DNA of 48,587 bases from assembly GCA_030758115.1 (NCBI GenBank), contig JANREX010000004.1:2694-51280 (forward strand), written 5' to 3'. Below the pieces are notes generated by a model. That model saw nothing but the letters and a program-made list of their open reading frames with translations. It searched no databases and was not told where the DNA came from. This document shows, in pieces, positions 47,060 through 48,587 of the stretch (its first letter is position 1; each line of letters starts with the position of its first letter). This DNA is from Paracoccaceae bacterium. Lineage in GTDB: Bacteria > Pseudomonadota > Alphaproteobacteria > Rhodobacterales > Rhodobacteraceae. The translations under genes and the position numbers were made by a program.

Positions 47060-47620
47060 TCAGGTCCGGCGGGCGATGGCCCAGGACAGGATCGGAAAAT
47101 CGGGATCATTCTCAAGATCATCGGTCGCCGGATCATGTTCTGGCGGCCACGCATCTTCAAGGTTGCGCCGCGCCGCATGACGGTTGCCCCATTGAAAGCT
47201 GCGGATTTCATCGGGGTCGAAGCCACCTTCGATCAGCAGGTTCTTCAAGCCGCGTGCCGACCAGCGCGAGCAATCGACCGGCGCGCCGTGGAACGGGATC
47301 ATGAAGGGCACAGCAATCCAGAAATGCCCGCCCTTGCGCAGCATCCGGTAGACGTTGCGGGTGGCGGCATAGGGACGGTCCAGATGTTCCCAGACCTGAT
47401 TGGCGAGGATCAGATCGAATTTCATCGGTTTGCCCGCATCGTCGGGGATCGGACCCGCGCAGATGTCATACCTGGGGTATCTGAGCTGCGTATAGCTGCG
47501 GAAGGTGAACCTTTCGCCGAACTTGCCCGAGATTTCCGCCACATCCAGCGTTTCGGGCTGCAAGGCGCGGATCAGCGCCTTGCTTTCGCGATAAAGGACT
47601 ATGCGGTTCAAACTCGTCAC
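47060..47620 (-). CDS. Class I SAM-dependent methyltransferase
   Basis: 186 residues starting at GTG (47620). The Rossmann methyltransferase core is visible, but the usual glycine-rich motif I is weak (VAEISGKFGERF). Motif II/III parts are clear: FDLILANQVWEHLDRPYAATRNVYRMLRKGG (residues 67-97), followed by VPFMIPFHGAP and SRWSARGLKNLLIEGGF. Substrate unknown. It starts 23 bases after lpdA on the same strand and ends 3 bases from the convergent rhodanese stop. Confidence 0.85.
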   Translation of the reverse strand: MTSLNRIVLYRESKALIRALQPETLDVAEISGKFGERFTFRSYTQLRYPRYDICAGPIPDDAGKPMKFDLILANQVWEHLDRPYAATRNVYRMLRKGGHFWIAVPFMIPFHGAPVDCSRWSARGLKNLLIEGGFDPDEIRSFQWGNRHAARRNLEDAWPPEHDPATDDLENDPDFPILSWAIARRT

Positions 47621-47643
47621 GGGACAGGGGGGCCTTTCGGCGA

Positions 47644-48587
47644 TCAGAAGTGCAGCGCGCGTCCGTAGGCGTCCAGCACGGATTCGTGCATCATCTCGGA
47701 CAGGGTCGGATGCGGGAAGACCGTGTTCATCAGGTCTTCCTCGGTCGTCTCAAGCGTGCGGCCGATCACATAGCCCTGGATCAGCTCGGTCACTTCCGCG
47801 CCCACCATGTGCGCGCCCAGCAACTCGCCGGTCTTGGCATCGAAGACGGTCTTGATCATGCCTTCGGCCTCGCCGAGCGCGATGGCCTTGCCGTTGCCGA
47901 TGAAGGGGAAGCGGCCCACCTTGATATCATGGCCTGCGGCTTTCGCCTTGGCCTCGGTCAGGCCGACGCTGGCGATCTGCGGATGGCAATAGGTGCAGCC
48001 CGCGATGCTTTCGGGCTTCACCGGATGCGGATGGCCGCCCGCGATCAGTTCGGCCACCATGACGCCTTCGTGGCTGGCCTTGTGCGCCAGCCAGGGCGCG
48101 CCGGCGATATCGCCGATGGCATAAAGCCCCTCGACCCCGGTGCGGCAATAGGCATCCGTCACCACATGGGTGCGGTCGATGGTGACGCCCAGGGCCTCAA
48201 GCCCCAGACCTTCGGTATTGCCCACGATGCCCACGGCGGAAATCACGGTGTCAAAGGTCATCTTTTCGACCTTGCCGCCGGTCTCGATATGCGCGGTCAC
48301 GCTGCCCTTGGCGCGGTCCAGCTGCTTGACGGTGGATTTTTCGAGGATCGTCATCCCCTGTTTCTGGAAGGATTTGCGCGCGAAGGTCGCGATTTCCTCG
48401 TCCTCGACCGGCAGGATGCGGTCCATCACCTCGACCACGGTCGTGTCGGCGCCCAGCGTGTTGTAGAAGCTGGCGAATTCGATGCCGATGGCGCCCGAAC
48501 CGATCACCAGCAGCTTTTTCGGCATATGCGGCGGCACCAGCGCGTGACGATAGGACCAGACCAGATCGCCGTCCGCTTCCAGCCCCG
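47644..48587 (-). CDS. lpdA: Dihydrolipoamide dehydrogenase (LpdA), C-terminal part, truncated by window edge
   Basis: E3 flavoprotein of 2-oxoacid dehydrogenase complexes. About 314 residues are visible without a start codon at the right edge: the frame continues upstream of the internal ATGs as GLEADGDLVWSYRHALVPPH. Present are the NAD-binding domain (VIGSGAIGIEFASFYNTLGA), the FAD-contacting GDIAGAPWLAHKASHEG and the interface domain with catalytic His in FPHPTLSEMMHE. The redox disulfide lies in the missing N-terminal part. The E1/E2 genes would be expected further right, which cannot be seen. Confidence 0.95.
   Translation of the reverse strand, partial: GLEADGDLVWSYRHALVPPHMPKKLLVIGSGAIGIEFASFYNTLGADTTVVEVMDRILPVEDEEIATFARKSFQKQGMTILEKSTVKQLDRAKGSVTAHIETGGKVEKMTFDTVISAVGIVGNTEGLGLEALGVTIDRTHVVTDAYCRTGVEGLYAIGDIAGAPWLAHKASHEGVMVAELIAGGHPHPVKPESIAGCTYCHPQIASVGLTEAKAKAAGHDIKVGRFPFIGNGKAIALGEAEGMIKTVFDAKTGELLGAHMVGAEVTELIQGYVIGRTLETTEEDLMNTVFPHPTLSEMMHESVLDAYGRALHF

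Overview
The window is about 48.6 kb of high-GC chromosomal DNA from an alphaproteobacterium, most likely of the Rhodobacterales (Rhodobacteraceae/Paracoccaceae, the Rhodobacter/Roseobacter relatives). This is inferred from gene order (trpG-trpD-trpC-moaC-moeA-lexA-comEC-gltX-gltA; bolA-grxD; zapA beside tkt), from GAAC-N7-GAAC SOS boxes, and from a holin/endolysin pair of the type used by the Rhodobacterales gene transfer agent (GTA). Coding density is very high. I see no rRNA, tRNA, insertion sequence, CRISPR array or prophage, and no gene-free stretch longer than 300 bases. The window reads as a stable core-genome segment with several small accessory and regulatory points of interest.

Layout. 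1-359 (-): truncated N-terminus of an exported or anchored protein with a Pro/Thr/Gly repeat linker. 592-4673 (+): translationally coupled trpG-trpD-trpC-moaC-moeA (tryptophan and molybdenum cofactor). 4788-5516 (+): lexA with its own SOS box. 5510-7588 (-): ComEC-type DNA-uptake channel. 7636-10416 (+): gltX and gltA. 10492-18583 (-): a long co-directional block of a PaaG-like enoyl-CoA hydratase, ccmH, ccmF, GTA-type holin, GTA-type endolysin, ccmE, argC, murI and a PlsC-like acyltransferase. 18714-22136 (-): a fused indolepyruvate ferredoxin oxidoreductase, divergent from a LysR regulator of the LsrB/VtlR type (22317-23222, +). That regulator is followed by a strong candidate for a small regulatory RNA (about 23320-23402). 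23446-24192 (-): an unrecognised protein. 24373-26544 (+): purL. Then OsmC (-), bolA and grxD (+), zapA with a ZauP-like coiled-coil partner (-), tkt (+), a DUF808 membrane protein (-), gap (+), a 47-residue membrane peptide (+) and an alpha/beta hydrolase (+). 34699-36769 (-): coaD, a CBS-domain protein and a LysR regulator. 36876-41619 (+): distal valine catabolism (mmsA, isobutyryl-CoA dehydrogenase, 3-hydroxyisobutyryl-CoA hydrolase, mmsB). 41616-42536 (+): a Crp/Fnr-type regulator and a DUF2892 membrane protein. 42632-46425 (-): patatin-like protein and uvrA with an SOS box. 46700-47056 (+): rhodanese. 47060-48587 (-): a methyltransferase and the C-terminal part of dihydrolipoamide dehydrogenase, cut by the right edge.

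How the parts work together. Two SOS genes (lexA, uvrA) carry the same operator. A GTA-type lysis pair sits inside the cytochrome c maturation block, and the window also holds ComEC and LexA, two proteins tied to GTA biology in Rhodobacter capsulatus, so donor lysis, DNA uptake and SOS control lie on one segment. The valine genes carry related TGCAAAAC-containing dyads in both of their promoter regions. The most interesting undescribed candidate is the LsrB/VtlR-like regulator with an adjacent sRNA of about 83 nt. The sRNA has a 5' hairpin, an exposed CCUCCC anti-Shine-Dalgarno motif and a perfect intrinsic terminator, and dyads lie upstream of its promoter at distances typical of LysR-type activators.
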